Origin: SFEL01 sp045603585
GTDB lineage: Bacteria > Bacillota > Clostridia > Christensenellales > CAG-138
Direction: 5' to 3'
Assembly: GCA_045603585.1 (NCBI GenBank)
Contig: JAZUMK010000002.1
Coordinates: 10,141-74,140 of the forward strand
DNA length: 64,000 nucleotides
Each line of letters begins with the position of its first letter. Position 1 is the stretch's first letter. Of this stretch, positions 17,529 to 24,555 are shown piece by piece. A program made the position numbers and the translations under genes. Below the pieces are notes generated by a model. That model saw only the letters and a program-made list of their open reading frames with translations. It ran no database searches and had not been told where the DNA came from.

Positions 17529-18821
17529 ATGAGCAGCATAATCAATGTACTTGCCAAAGAGCTTATGAGCGACAGCGCTGTAAAGCAGATTGCAAAGGCC
17601 TCCGGCGTAAAGGCGGATCAGGCAGAAAGCGTAATGGGCAATGCAATTCCTCTGCTTGTGCAGGCTATGGCCGACAATGCAGGCACTCAGGAAGGCGCAG
17701 AGTCCCTTTTCGGCGCTTTGGGTCAGCATGCAAGCTCCGAATCCGCAGCGGCTCAGCTGAAAAATGCAGACGCAGTGGACGGCGATAAGATCATCGGCAA
17801 GATACTGGGCAGCAACAAGCAGGGCGTTACCGATGCCCTTGCTCAGAAAGCAGGCATCTCCCGCGGCAATACTGCCTCCATTCTGTCTCTGATGGCTCCT
17901 GTGCTGCTTTCTCTTATAGGCAACCAGACCAACAATAACAATACCTCTTCCGGAGGACTGTCCTCTCTGCTGTCCCTGTTTACCGATGACGACGTGGGAC
18001 AGAACGGTGCAGGCAACGGCTTTGGCTCCGGTATGGGCAATATCGGTACTGCTCTTCTTATGAGCGCACTGCTTGGCGGTGGCAACAATAACTCCGGCAA
18101 TCTGATGGGCGCTCTGCTTGGCGGCGGCAACAATAACAACTCCATGGGCAGCGGCCTTGGCGGCGCATTGCTCTCTTCCATGCTGGGCGGCAGCAATAAC
18201 TCCATGGGCAGCGGCCTTGGCGGAGCTATGCTTTCTTCCATGCTTGGCGGCGGCAATAGCAGCAGCTACAATAATAACAACAGCAATAACTCCATGGGCA
18301 GCGGTCTGATGGGCGCGCTCCTTGGCGGCGGCAATTCCGGCAACTCCACAGGTCTTGACGGCGCATTGCTGGGCAATAACAACAATAACAATGACAGCAG
18401 CGCTGATCTGCTTGGTGCACTCCTCGGCGGCAATAACAACAATAACAACAACGCCAACAACGGCGGCGACCTGCTGGGCGCACTGCTTGGCGGCAATAAC
18501 AACAGCTATAACAATAACAACAGCGCCAATAACAGCGGCGACCTGCTTGGCGCACTGTTGGGCGGCAGCTCCAATAACAACAACAGCAGCGGCGGCCTGC
18601 TGGGTGCGCTTCTCAGCGATGATTCCGATGATAGCAGCAGCAACAGCAGCAGCGGCAATGGCGGAGGCCTTTTCGGCAATCTGCTGACATCACTGCTTGT
18701 TGATGATATGAGCGACATAGACAGAAGCAAAAAGCCTGCCGCAAAGAAGACCGCAGCAAAGAAGCCTGCTGCAAAGAAAACAGCAAAGAAGAGCACCCCG
18801 AAGAAAATCGTAAAGAAGTAA
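17529..18821 (+). CDS. DUF937 (YidB-like) protein with Gly/Asn repeats and H1-like tail
   Basis: A 430-residue protein with three distinct parts. Residues 1-130 form a helical DUF937/YidB-like domain (SVMGNAIPLLVQAMADNA, LAQKAGISRGNTASILSLMAP). Residues about 175-365 are low-complexity: roughly nine copies of a LLGALLGG or GGALLSSMLGG core separated by asparagine- and serine-rich linkers of variable length. Residues 400-430 are a histone-H1-like tail of AAKK and PAKK units, which would bind DNA or RNA electrostatically. An acidic stretch (DDSDD) precedes the tail. AAGGAAA lies before the ATG. The cellular role is unknown; a nucleoid-associated or condensate-forming protein is an inference from composition. 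Confidence 0.85.
   Translation: MSSIINVLAKELMSDSAVKQIAKASGVKADQAESVMGNAIPLLVQAMADNAGTQEGAESLFGALGQHASSESAAAQLKNADAVDGDKIIGKILGSNKQGVTDALAQKAGISRGNTASILSLMAPVLLSLIGNQTNNNNTSSGGLSSLLSLFTDDDVGQNGAGNGFGSGMGNIGTALLMSALLGGGNNNSGNLMGALLGGGNNNNSMGSGLGGALLSSMLGGSNNSMGSGLGGAMLSSMLGGGNSSSYNNNNSNNSMGSGLMGALLGGGNSGNSTGLDGALLGNNNNNNDSSADLLGALLGGNNNNNNNANNGGDLLGALLGGNNNSYNNNNSANNSGDLLGALLGGSSNNNNSSGGLLGALLSDDSDDSSSNSSSGNGGGLFGNLLTSLLVDDMSDIDRSKKPAAKKTAAKKPAAKKTAKKSTPKKIVKK
18063..18614 (+). repeat. Degenerate tandem repeats inside the DUF937 gene
   Basis: About nine imperfect repeats encode LLGALLGG-type cores with AAC/AAT-rich linkers. Linker lengths differ from copy to copy, as expected if slippage or unequal recombination changes the copy number. 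Confidence 0.8.
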
Positions 18822-18831
18822 TCAGGACTTT

Positions 18832-18868
18832 AGGCTGTCTGACCGGAGTTTATTCTGTCAGACAGCCT
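18832..18868 (+). terminator. Hairpin after the DUF937 gene, probable terminator
   Basis: Perfect 12-bp inverted repeat AGGCTGTCTGAC / GTCAGACAGCCT with a 13-nt loop, 10 bp after the stop. There is no T-run behind it, so termination efficiency is uncertain. Confidence 0.6.
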
Positions 18869-18885
18869 ATATATGCATCGCTTCA

Positions 18886-18914
18886 TTGAAATGAAACACA
18901 AGAAGTGGTATAAT
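18886..18914 (+). promoter_or_regulatory. Sigma-A promoter of the 280-residue membrane protein gene
   Basis: TTGAAA (18886-18891), 17-bp spacer, TATAAT (18909-18914). The ribosome site GAAGGGAG lies just before the start at 18974. Confidence 0.75.
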
Positions 18915-18973
18915 AGTTTAACACAAGCTCTATATGTATTTAACATATATAAATTGAAGGGAGAAATTGGATA

Positions 18974-19816
18974 ATGGCAAAGAAGATTGAAAGGGAAGTA
19001 GTAAAGGCTTCCTCTGCCAAGAAGGAAACCAAAAAGGCCAAGGCCCCTACCAGAGCGGCAGAGGCTGAAGAGCGTGAAGTAGTGGAAGTTAAGGACGGCG
19101 GCGACAAGCAGACCCGTAAAAAGCGTGCCACCGGCAAGCGCCTGCTGGCCATCTTCTTCTGGCTGCTGGCTATTGCCGCAGAGGTGATCGTAATTCTCCG
19201 CCTTAACGGCTATCTGTACTGGCTGCCTCAGCTGGATATCAAGACCTTTATCATCGGCGGCCTTGTTATCGATATGCTGTTTGTTATCGTGGGCTCCCTG
19301 TTCTGGAAGAAGGCAAACCGCATCAATCCTCCTTCCGAAAAGAACAAGCTCTGGTTCTTCCTGTGCAGCCAGATGGGCCTTATCGTGGCTATCATTGCCT
19401 TCGTGCCCCTCATCGTTATCCTGCTCAAGGATAAGAGCCTTGATAAGAAGACCAAGAAGATCGTATCTGTGATCGCTGCCATCGCTCTGCTCATCGCAGG
19501 CGCCGCATCCATCGATTACAACCCCGCTTCCGCAGAGGATCTGGCAGAGGCAAAGAGCGAAGCTGCCGAGCTGGGCTATGGCGACGTAGTATACTGGACT
19601 CAGTACGGCCGCAGCTATCACCTTGATCAGGACTGCCATACTCTGGCTCGCTCCAAGGTGCTTTATGAAGGTACCATGGATGAATCCTTCGAAGCAAAGC
19701 GCAACGACCCCTGCGATTACTGCGCAGACGGCGATGCTGTAAAGGCCTCTGCCGAAGCCGAAGGCGGCCTCATTGAGGAAGTTGTAGAGGAAGTAGTGGA
19801 AGAAGCAGCCGAATAA
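18974..19816 (+). CDS. Four-helix membrane protein with Cys/His C-terminal motif
   Basis: A 280-residue protein of unknown function. Residues 1-55 are highly charged and lysine-rich (AKKETKKAK); four hydrophobic segments lie at about 57-77, 92-111, 127-151 and 163-181; the C-terminal part has a compact motif with His216, Cys221, His222, Cys247 and Cys250 (YHLDQDCHTL ... DPCDYC) and ends in an acidic tail (EEVVEEVVEE). The Cys/His pattern could form one zinc site. Similar YHxxxxCxxL-PCxxC modules occur at the ends of other Firmicutes membrane proteins, but I know of no assigned role. It is a single-gene unit with its own promoter and terminator. Confidence 0.8.
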   Translation: MAKKIEREVVKASSAKKETKKAKAPTRAAEAEEREVVEVKDGGDKQTRKKRATGKRLLAIFFWLLAIAAEVIVILRLNGYLYWLPQLDIKTFIIGGLVIDMLFVIVGSLFWKKANRINPPSEKNKLWFFLCSQMGLIVAIIAFVPLIVILLKDKSLDKKTKKIVSVIAAIALLIAGAASIDYNPASAEDLAEAKSEAAELGYGDVVYWTQYGRSYHLDQDCHTLARSKVLYEGTMDESFEAKRNDPCDYCADGDAVKASAEAEGGLIEEVVEEVVEEAAE

Positions 19817-19835
19817 ACCAAGGCAAAACATTAAA

Positions 19836-19858
19836 GCGCCCCATACGGGGCGCCTTTT
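19836..19858. terminator. Terminator between the membrane protein and GNAT genes
   Basis: GCGCCCC / GGGGCGC stem (19836-19842 with 19847-19853), ATAC loop, CTTTT to the right. Convergent genes lie on both sides. Confidence 0.8.
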
Positions 19859-19870
19859 GCATGCTCGCGA

Positions 19871-20419
19871 TCACAGATATTTCACCATATATACTTCGGT
19901 TTTTACGCTGCCGTCCTTCAGGTGTGAGCCGCCTTCCAGCCGGCCCCACTGTTCAAAGCCAACGCTTTTATACAGGGCTGTGCCCTTGTGGTTATCTTCC
20001 AGGGCGGTAAGCTCGATTTGCGCATAACCCATATCTTTTGCGCACTGTATGCAGGCATCGGTCAGCAGCCTGCCCATTCCCAGCCCCCAGTATTCCTTCA
20101 GCACCGCTATGCCGAATATTGCTCTGTGGCGAAATTTTATCCTGCCGCTGTAAGGGGCAATGGTGGCGTTTGCGGCGATGGTATCGCCCATGAATACGGA
20201 TATCTGTACACTGTTTGGGCTGTGGAGGGTTTTGTCCAGCAGCTCTGCCTCAAATTCAGGGGTTTCTGTTATCTCTTCCGGATAGCGGCCGACACATTCC
20301 GTCTCTGCGGACATGGCTTTCATGTAGGTAATCATCTGCTCTGCGTGGGCGGAGGAGGGGCTTTGCATCAATGCGGTACGGCCGTCCTTGAGAGTAACGG
20401 TGCGTGCGGTGTAATTCAT
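19871..20419 (-). CDS. GNAT-family N-acetyltransferase
   Basis: A 182-residue protein with a GNAT fold: the acetyl-CoA loop is represented by LKEYWGLGMGRLLTDACI (about 125-142), followed by a GYAQIELTALEDNHKGTALYKSVGF segment, where Asn-x4-Ala-x-x-Leu-Tyr is the usual motif B. The acceptor substrate cannot be deduced. AGGAGA precedes the ATG by 6 bp. The next gene upstream on the same strand ends 10 bp away, so the two are probably cotranscribed. Confidence 0.9.
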   Translation of the reverse strand: MNYTARTVTLKDGRTALMQSPSSAHAEQMITYMKAMSAETECVGRYPEEITETPEFEAELLDKTLHSPNSVQISVFMGDTIAANATIAPYSGRIKFRHRAIFGIAVLKEYWGLGMGRLLTDACIQCAKDMGYAQIELTALEDNHKGTALYKSVGFEQWGRLEGGSHLKDGSVKTEVYMVKYL

Positions 20420-20428
20420 GACGTTCTC

Positions 20429-21502
20429 CTATTTGCTGAATAAACTTTTTATGCTTTGGCCTATATTTGCAAGGAAACCGGAGGAGGCTTTCTGCAATAC
20501 GGATATGGCGGTGTTTTCCCCGTCCATGGATACGTGAATAGTGCCCAGCTCATCTGTGCGGAATACTTCAATGCCGCTGTTTGCAAGCTTGTTCAGGGTG
20601 CTTTGATGGGGGTGACCGTAGTCGTTGTTTCGGCCTGTGGATATCACCGCGTACTCGGGGGAGGCGGCGGAAAGAAAAGCGTCGGACAATGAAGAAAGTG
20701 AGCCGTGGTGGGGTACTTTCAGCACAGTGCAGCGGAATTTATCCGGGGTGTTTCTTGCGAGGGCGGTGTATTCTGCGGAATAAACGCCATCGCCTTCGGC
20801 ATCTCCGGTGAACAGCATGGAGGTGCTGCCGTAGGAAACCCTGAGTATTGCGCTGTAATTGTTTATGCCGTCATAAGCCACATCTTCATAGGGCGAAAGC
20901 ACCTCTATGGTGACATCCTCATCCCATTCTATGGAAGGTGTGCGCTCTGCGGAAAGGTAATTTACCCTGAGGGAAGCGGCATTAAGCGCAGAGGCCATAT
21001 CGCTGAAGGCCGCGGATGGATTGGAAACATCCGGCATGTAGAAGGCTTCCACGTCAAAGGAGCGTAGTATGCCGGGCATGCCGCCGATATGGTCGCTGTG
21101 GGGATGGGTGGCGATAACCGCGTCCAGCTTCTTTATGCCCAGGCTTTTTAATACCGAGCGCACCGAGAACATGGCGGTGCTTTCGCCTGAGTCGATAAGC
21201 ATTGTCTTTCCGTTTGGGGATATCAGCAGCATGCTGTCGCCCTGCCCCACGTCTATGACGTATACGTCCAGAGAAGGGGCGGCTTCAGCAGGTGCCGGGG
21301 TGGACGAAGGCCCGGCGGAGGGGGAAACAGAGGGCGTGATTTGGGGGAAGCCCGGCAGCTGAATATCCTGAAAGGGATTTTTTGACATGGCAAAAACCAC
21401 CGACAGTATAAATACCGCGATGATGATTGCAACAAGAACCTTTCTGAAGAAGGAACCGCGCTGCTTTTTTCTTTTGCTTTCGGATCTGGCTACCCTTGCC
21501 AT
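20429..21502 (-). CDS. Membrane-anchored ComEC/Rec2-type metallo-hydrolase
   Basis: A 357-residue protein with a basic N-terminus, one membrane helix (about 21-38), a Ser/Pro-rich linker (about 50-76) and a metallo-beta-lactamase fold of the kind fused to the C-terminus of ComEC: VIDVGQGDS (83-91), THPHSDHIGG (132-141), LFTGDAE and KVPHHGS. In ComEC this domain is proposed to degrade the non-transforming DNA strand at the outer face. The ComEC-type channel at 55457-56638 lacks this domain, so the two may work together; that is inference. A strong AGGAGG precedes the ATG. Confidence 0.92.
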   Translation of the reverse strand: MARVARSESKRKKQRGSFFRKVLVAIIIAVFILSVVFAMSKNPFQDIQLPGFPQITPSVSPSAGPSSTPAPAEAAPSLDVYVIDVGQGDSMLLISPNGKTMLIDSGESTAMFSVRSVLKSLGIKKLDAVIATHPHSDHIGGMPGILRSFDVEAFYMPDVSNPSAAFSDMASALNAASLRVNYLSAERTPSIEWDEDVTIEVLSPYEDVAYDGINNYSAILRVSYGSTSMLFTGDAEGDGVYSAEYTALARNTPDKFRCTVLKVPHHGSLSSLSDAFLSAASPEYAVISTGRNNDYGHPHQSTLNKLANSGIEVFRTDELGTIHVSMDGENTAISVLQKASSGFLANIGQSIKSLFSK

Positions 21503-21565
21503 GCTGTCCTCCTGAAATAATGCGCCATATGCATTATATCATATTATATATCACTTGAATAAGCA

Positions 21566-21594
21566 TTGACATATTACGCTGAGTCGGATAGAAT
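21566..21594 (+). promoter_or_regulatory. Sigma-A promoter of acpP
   Basis: Consensus TTGACA (21566-21571), 17-bp spacer and TAGAAT (21589-21594), giving a leader of about 60 nt before the ATG at 21661. Confidence 0.75.
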
Positions 21595-21660
21595 GTCATG
21601 GTATTTTTTATCAATATTTGCAGTATGATAGAGTATGCTGCAAAGCGGAGGACTTATATT

Positions 21661-21882
21661 ATGCATAATTTCGAACGCATCTGCGAGATAATGAACGAGG
21701 TCGCAGGCGTAGCCCGAGAGCAGGTCACCCCTGAATCCACCGTAGATCAGCTGAATCTGGATTCTCTGGATGTTACCGAGCTTATCCTCAGCATCGAGGA
21801 CGAATTCGGCATTCTGGTAGAAGACGATTCCGAGATCAAGTGCGTAAATGATCTGCTGGTAAGGCTGGACAAAATCGCTTAA
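21661..21882 (+). CDS. acpP: Acyl carrier protein
   Basis: A 73-residue acidic four-helix protein that carries growing acyl chains on a phosphopantetheine arm. The attachment serine is Ser35 in LNLDSLDVTEL. The frame continues upstream to 21598, but that region overlaps the promoter, and GGAGG lies 9 bp before the ATG at 21661. Length and the DSLD motif fit fatty-acid ACP; a second ACP for another pathway cannot be excluded, because no fabF or acpS is adjacent. A convergent SDR gene lies beyond a shared terminator. Confidence 0.93.
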   Translation: MHNFERICEIMNEVAGVAREQVTPESTVDQLNLDSLDVTELILSIEDEFGILVEDDSEIKCVNDLLVRLDKIA

Positions 21883-21896
21883 TCATCAATTCAAAT

Positions 21897-21934
21897 TAAA
21901 AAAACATTCCCGAAGTATTTCGGGAATGTTTTTT
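21897..21934. terminator. Bidirectional terminator between acpP and the SDR gene
   Basis: AAAAAACATTCCCGAA / TTCGGGAATGTTTTTT stem with a GTAT loop; A-run and T-run on opposite sides serve both convergent genes. Confidence 0.92.
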
Positions 21935-21945
21935 ATATTCGCAGT

Positions 21946-22677
21946 TTATATTATCAATCCGCCGTTTACGCCCAGCACAGCCCCGGTTATAAATGAGGCT
22001 TTTTCCGAGGCGAGGAAAAGTATGGTTTCCGCCACTTCTTCGGGAGTGCCTATGCGGCAAAGGGGAGTTTCGCCGCAGAGGGCGGTAATATCCTCTGTGG
22101 TAAGGTTTTTGTTCATTTCGGTATCTATCACTCCGGGGGCAATGCAGTTTACCCGGATATTTGAGGGGCCCATTTCCTTTGCAAGGGCCTTTGTAAGGCC
22201 TATGAGGGCCGCCTTGGATGCGGAGTATGCCACTTCGCAGCTGCCGCCGGTTACTCCCCATATGGAGGAGACGTTTATGATGGAACCGCTTTTTCTGCTT
22301 ATCATGCCATTTAATACGGCATGGCAGCAGTTGTATGCTCCATCTGTATTTATGGCGAATGTACGCCGCCAATCCGCGGGGGTGGTGTCGGTAAAGAGCA
22401 TATCGCAGGATACTCCGGCGTTGTTTACAAGGGCATCAATGCGGCCAAAGGCGTTTTCCGTTTGTTTTACCATGGCAGCGCAGGCAGCGTAGTCCGATAC
22501 GTCGCATTTTACGGCTATGGCAGTGCCGCCTATTGCCTTTATTTCCTCCACAAGGGACAGGGCTTCCGCTTGGGAATTATTATAATTTGCGGCTACCCAC
22601 CAGCCTTCTTTTGCAAAGGCAAGGGCTGCGGCGCGGCCGATACCGCGGGAAGCGCCGGTTATCAGTACGGATGGCAT
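21946..22677 (-). CDS. Short-chain dehydrogenase/reductase, FabG-like
   Basis: A 243-residue classical SDR: NADP-binding TGASRGIG (7-14), NNAG (about 87-90), catalytic Ser in NVSSIWG, and YSASK (Tyr-x3-Lys). The size and motifs are those of 3-oxoacyl-ACP reductase, which reduces beta-keto acyl-ACP in fatty-acid elongation. The neighbouring acpP is convergent, not in the same operon, so it may instead be another FabG-like oxidoreductase. I therefore give no symbol. The start is preceded by GGAGG at 5-6 bp. Confidence 0.9.
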   Translation of the reverse strand: MPSVLITGASRGIGRAAALAFAKEGWWVAANYNNSQAEALSLVEEIKAIGGTAIAVKCDVSDYAACAAMVKQTENAFGRIDALVNNAGVSCDMLFTDTTPADWRRTFAINTDGAYNCCHAVLNGMISRKSGSIINVSSIWGVTGGSCEVAYSASKAALIGLTKALAKEMGPSNIRVNCIAPGVIDTEMNKNLTTEDITALCGETPLCRIGTPEEVAETILFLASEKASFITGAVLGVNGGLII

Positions 22678-22797
22678 AAAGCTACCTCCAAAGATGTTTC
22701 ATGGGATTACATTATCATATTTTTGCGCTTTGTGCCACGGTATACGTTGATTATCGGTAAAAGGGGTATTAAAATCATAATCAGGAAGGTGAAAAAT

Positions 22798-24375
22798 ATG
22801 TTTGATATACTTATAAAAAACGGAACTGTATACGACGGCAAAAGTGCCCCGTTTATGGGCGATGTGGCTGTTTCAGACGGCAGGATAGCCGCTGTGGGGA
22901 AAATAGACGCAGAGGCGGCAACCGTTATAAATGCAGAGGGCATGTGCGTTGCCCCGGGATTTATCGATATACACCGCCATGCGGATATGGCGGTATTCCG
23001 CAAGGGCTTTGGCGAAGGCGAACTGATGCAGGGCCTTACCACCATAGTAAACGGCAACTGCGGCATGGGCCCTGCTCCTGTCGGAGAGGATGAAGGGCTA
23101 AAGGGCTATCTTAAGCCGGTATTGGGCCGTATAGAGGATAAGGTGGATACATCCTGCACCGCAGGATATATGGCGAGCCTTGAAAATACAAAGCTGCCGC
23201 TGAATGTTGGCATGCTGACAGGCTGCGGCACTATCTGGGCGGGAATACTGGGCTATGGCGGCAGGCATCCGGACGGAGGGGATTTCGACAGTTTCCATTC
23301 GCTGCTTGAGCGGGAGCTTGGGGCGGGCACCCTTGGGGTATCCCTTGGCCTTGGCTATGCTCCGGAGTGCTTCCTGACCACCGAAGAACTGATACGGGGT
23401 CTTGCGCCGCTGAAAAATACGGATATACCAATAGCTTTTCATATGCGGCAGGAGGGTGACGGCGTGTGCCGCTCCGTTGAAGAGGTAATTGCCATAGGCA
23501 GGGCGCTGAATGCCCCTGTGCATATCAGCCACCTTAAGGCCATGGGAAAGCGAAACTGGAACAAGCGGATACCCGAGGCGCTGGAATTGATACAAAATGC
23601 CGCAAATGAGGGCGTGGATATAACATTTGATGCATATCCATATACTGCAGGCTCCACCCAGCTGATGCATGTGCTGCCCCCTGATTTTATCGAAGGGGGA
23701 ACCGTGAAGGTGATCGAGCGGCTGAAGGATGCCGCCCTCAGAAACCGGCTGGGCGAGCGCATAGCCAAGGGCCGTGATTTTGACAACATCGCCGGCATGG
23801 TGGGCTGGGAGAATATCGTTATCGCCGTGGTAAATACCGAGGCAAATAAGCAATACGAAGGCAGGAGCATTGCGGAGGCAGCAGAGCTGCGCGGAGAAAC
23901 TCCTCTGGATTGTCTGTGCAATATACTTATAGAGGAAAACTGCGCTGTAACCATGATAGACTTCATTACCTGTGATGATGACATTGCCCGCATATACGGG
24001 ACAGAGGGAGCAAGCGTCATATCCGATGCCATATATCCCGTGGGCGGAAGACCCCATCCAAGGCTTTACGGAAGCTTCCCGAGGATAATTCAGCGCTATG
24101 TTATGGAGCGGGGGGATATTGCCCTGCAAAGGGCGATAGAGATCATGACATCAGCCCCTGCCCGGGCATTGAGGCTGAAGGGCAAGGGAAGCATTGCCGT
24201 TGGCATGGATGCGGATATCAATATATTTGACCCTGCAAAGATAATGGAAACGGGCAGCTATGACGACCCCTGCCAATATGCCGCCGGAATGGAATATGTT
24301 TTGCTGGGGGGCAGGGTAAAGGTGCATGAAAAAAAGATAATTCAGGATGTAAACGGGGCGGTAATACGCCGCTGA
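22798..24375 (+). CDS. N-acyl-D-amino-acid deacylase-like amidohydrolase
   Basis: A 525-residue amidohydrolase of the D-aminoacylase/dihydroorotase-like group. It has the N-terminal MFDILIKNGTVYDG strand, the metal motif GFIDIHRHADM (about 58-68; most enzymes have HxHxD, here HRHAD), the QGLTTIVNGNCGMGPAP segment with the bridging cysteine, HISHLKAMG (metal histidine) and a final ADINIFDPAKI. Such enzymes remove acyl groups from D-amino acids or open related cyclic amides. The frame can be read back over the divergent SDR gene, but AGGAAGGTG precedes the ATG at 22798. ygeY-ygeW follow, which may indicate a shared catabolic role. Confidence 0.9.
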   Translation: MFDILIKNGTVYDGKSAPFMGDVAVSDGRIAAVGKIDAEAATVINAEGMCVAPGFIDIHRHADMAVFRKGFGEGELMQGLTTIVNGNCGMGPAPVGEDEGLKGYLKPVLGRIEDKVDTSCTAGYMASLENTKLPLNVGMLTGCGTIWAGILGYGGRHPDGGDFDSFHSLLERELGAGTLGVSLGLGYAPECFLTTEELIRGLAPLKNTDIPIAFHMRQEGDGVCRSVEEVIAIGRALNAPVHISHLKAMGKRNWNKRIPEALELIQNAANEGVDITFDAYPYTAGSTQLMHVLPPDFIEGGTVKVIERLKDAALRNRLGERIAKGRDFDNIAGMVGWENIVIAVVNTEANKQYEGRSIAEAAELRGETPLDCLCNILIEENCAVTMIDFITCDDDIARIYGTEGASVISDAIYPVGGRPHPRLYGSFPRIIQRYVMERGDIALQRAIEIMTSAPARALRLKGKGSIAVGMDADINIFDPAKIMETGSYDDPCQYAAGMEYVLLGGRVKVHEKKIIQDVNGAVIRR

Positions 24376-24438
24376 AGCACTGAAAAACGCCTCAAAATAA
24401 AAATTTTGCGAAAAACTAAAAAATTTTTAGGTTAGTCA

Positions 24439-24467
24439 TTGAAAATGCGGCGCGGCTGATATATAAT
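24439..24467 (+). promoter_or_regulatory. Sigma-A promoter of ygeY-ygeW
   Basis: TTGAAA (24439-24444), 17-bp spacer, consensus TATAAT (24462-24467). It leaves an untranslated leader of roughly 80 nt before ygeY. Confidence 0.75.
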
Positions 24468-24555
24468 TGACAATAAGAAAAGGGCACACAGCCCAACAGA
24501 CATTCAATTCCGCATTTTCATCAATTCAATTCTTAAAAACAGAAAGGAATAAACA

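Noticed and set aside
15138..17729. An 863-codon open frame antisense to glgP
   Set aside because: Same cause; glgP is unmistakable and the antisense frame crosses its terminator and the next promoter.
17489..17788. A 99-codon frame overlapping the start of the DUF937 gene
   Set aside because: It is the shifted frame of the same DNA, giving an Arg/Ser-rich chance peptide.
18063..18614. CRISPR-like spacing of repeats
   Set aside because: Repeats are imperfect, in frame and of unequal spacing inside a protein-coding gene; no cas genes are present.
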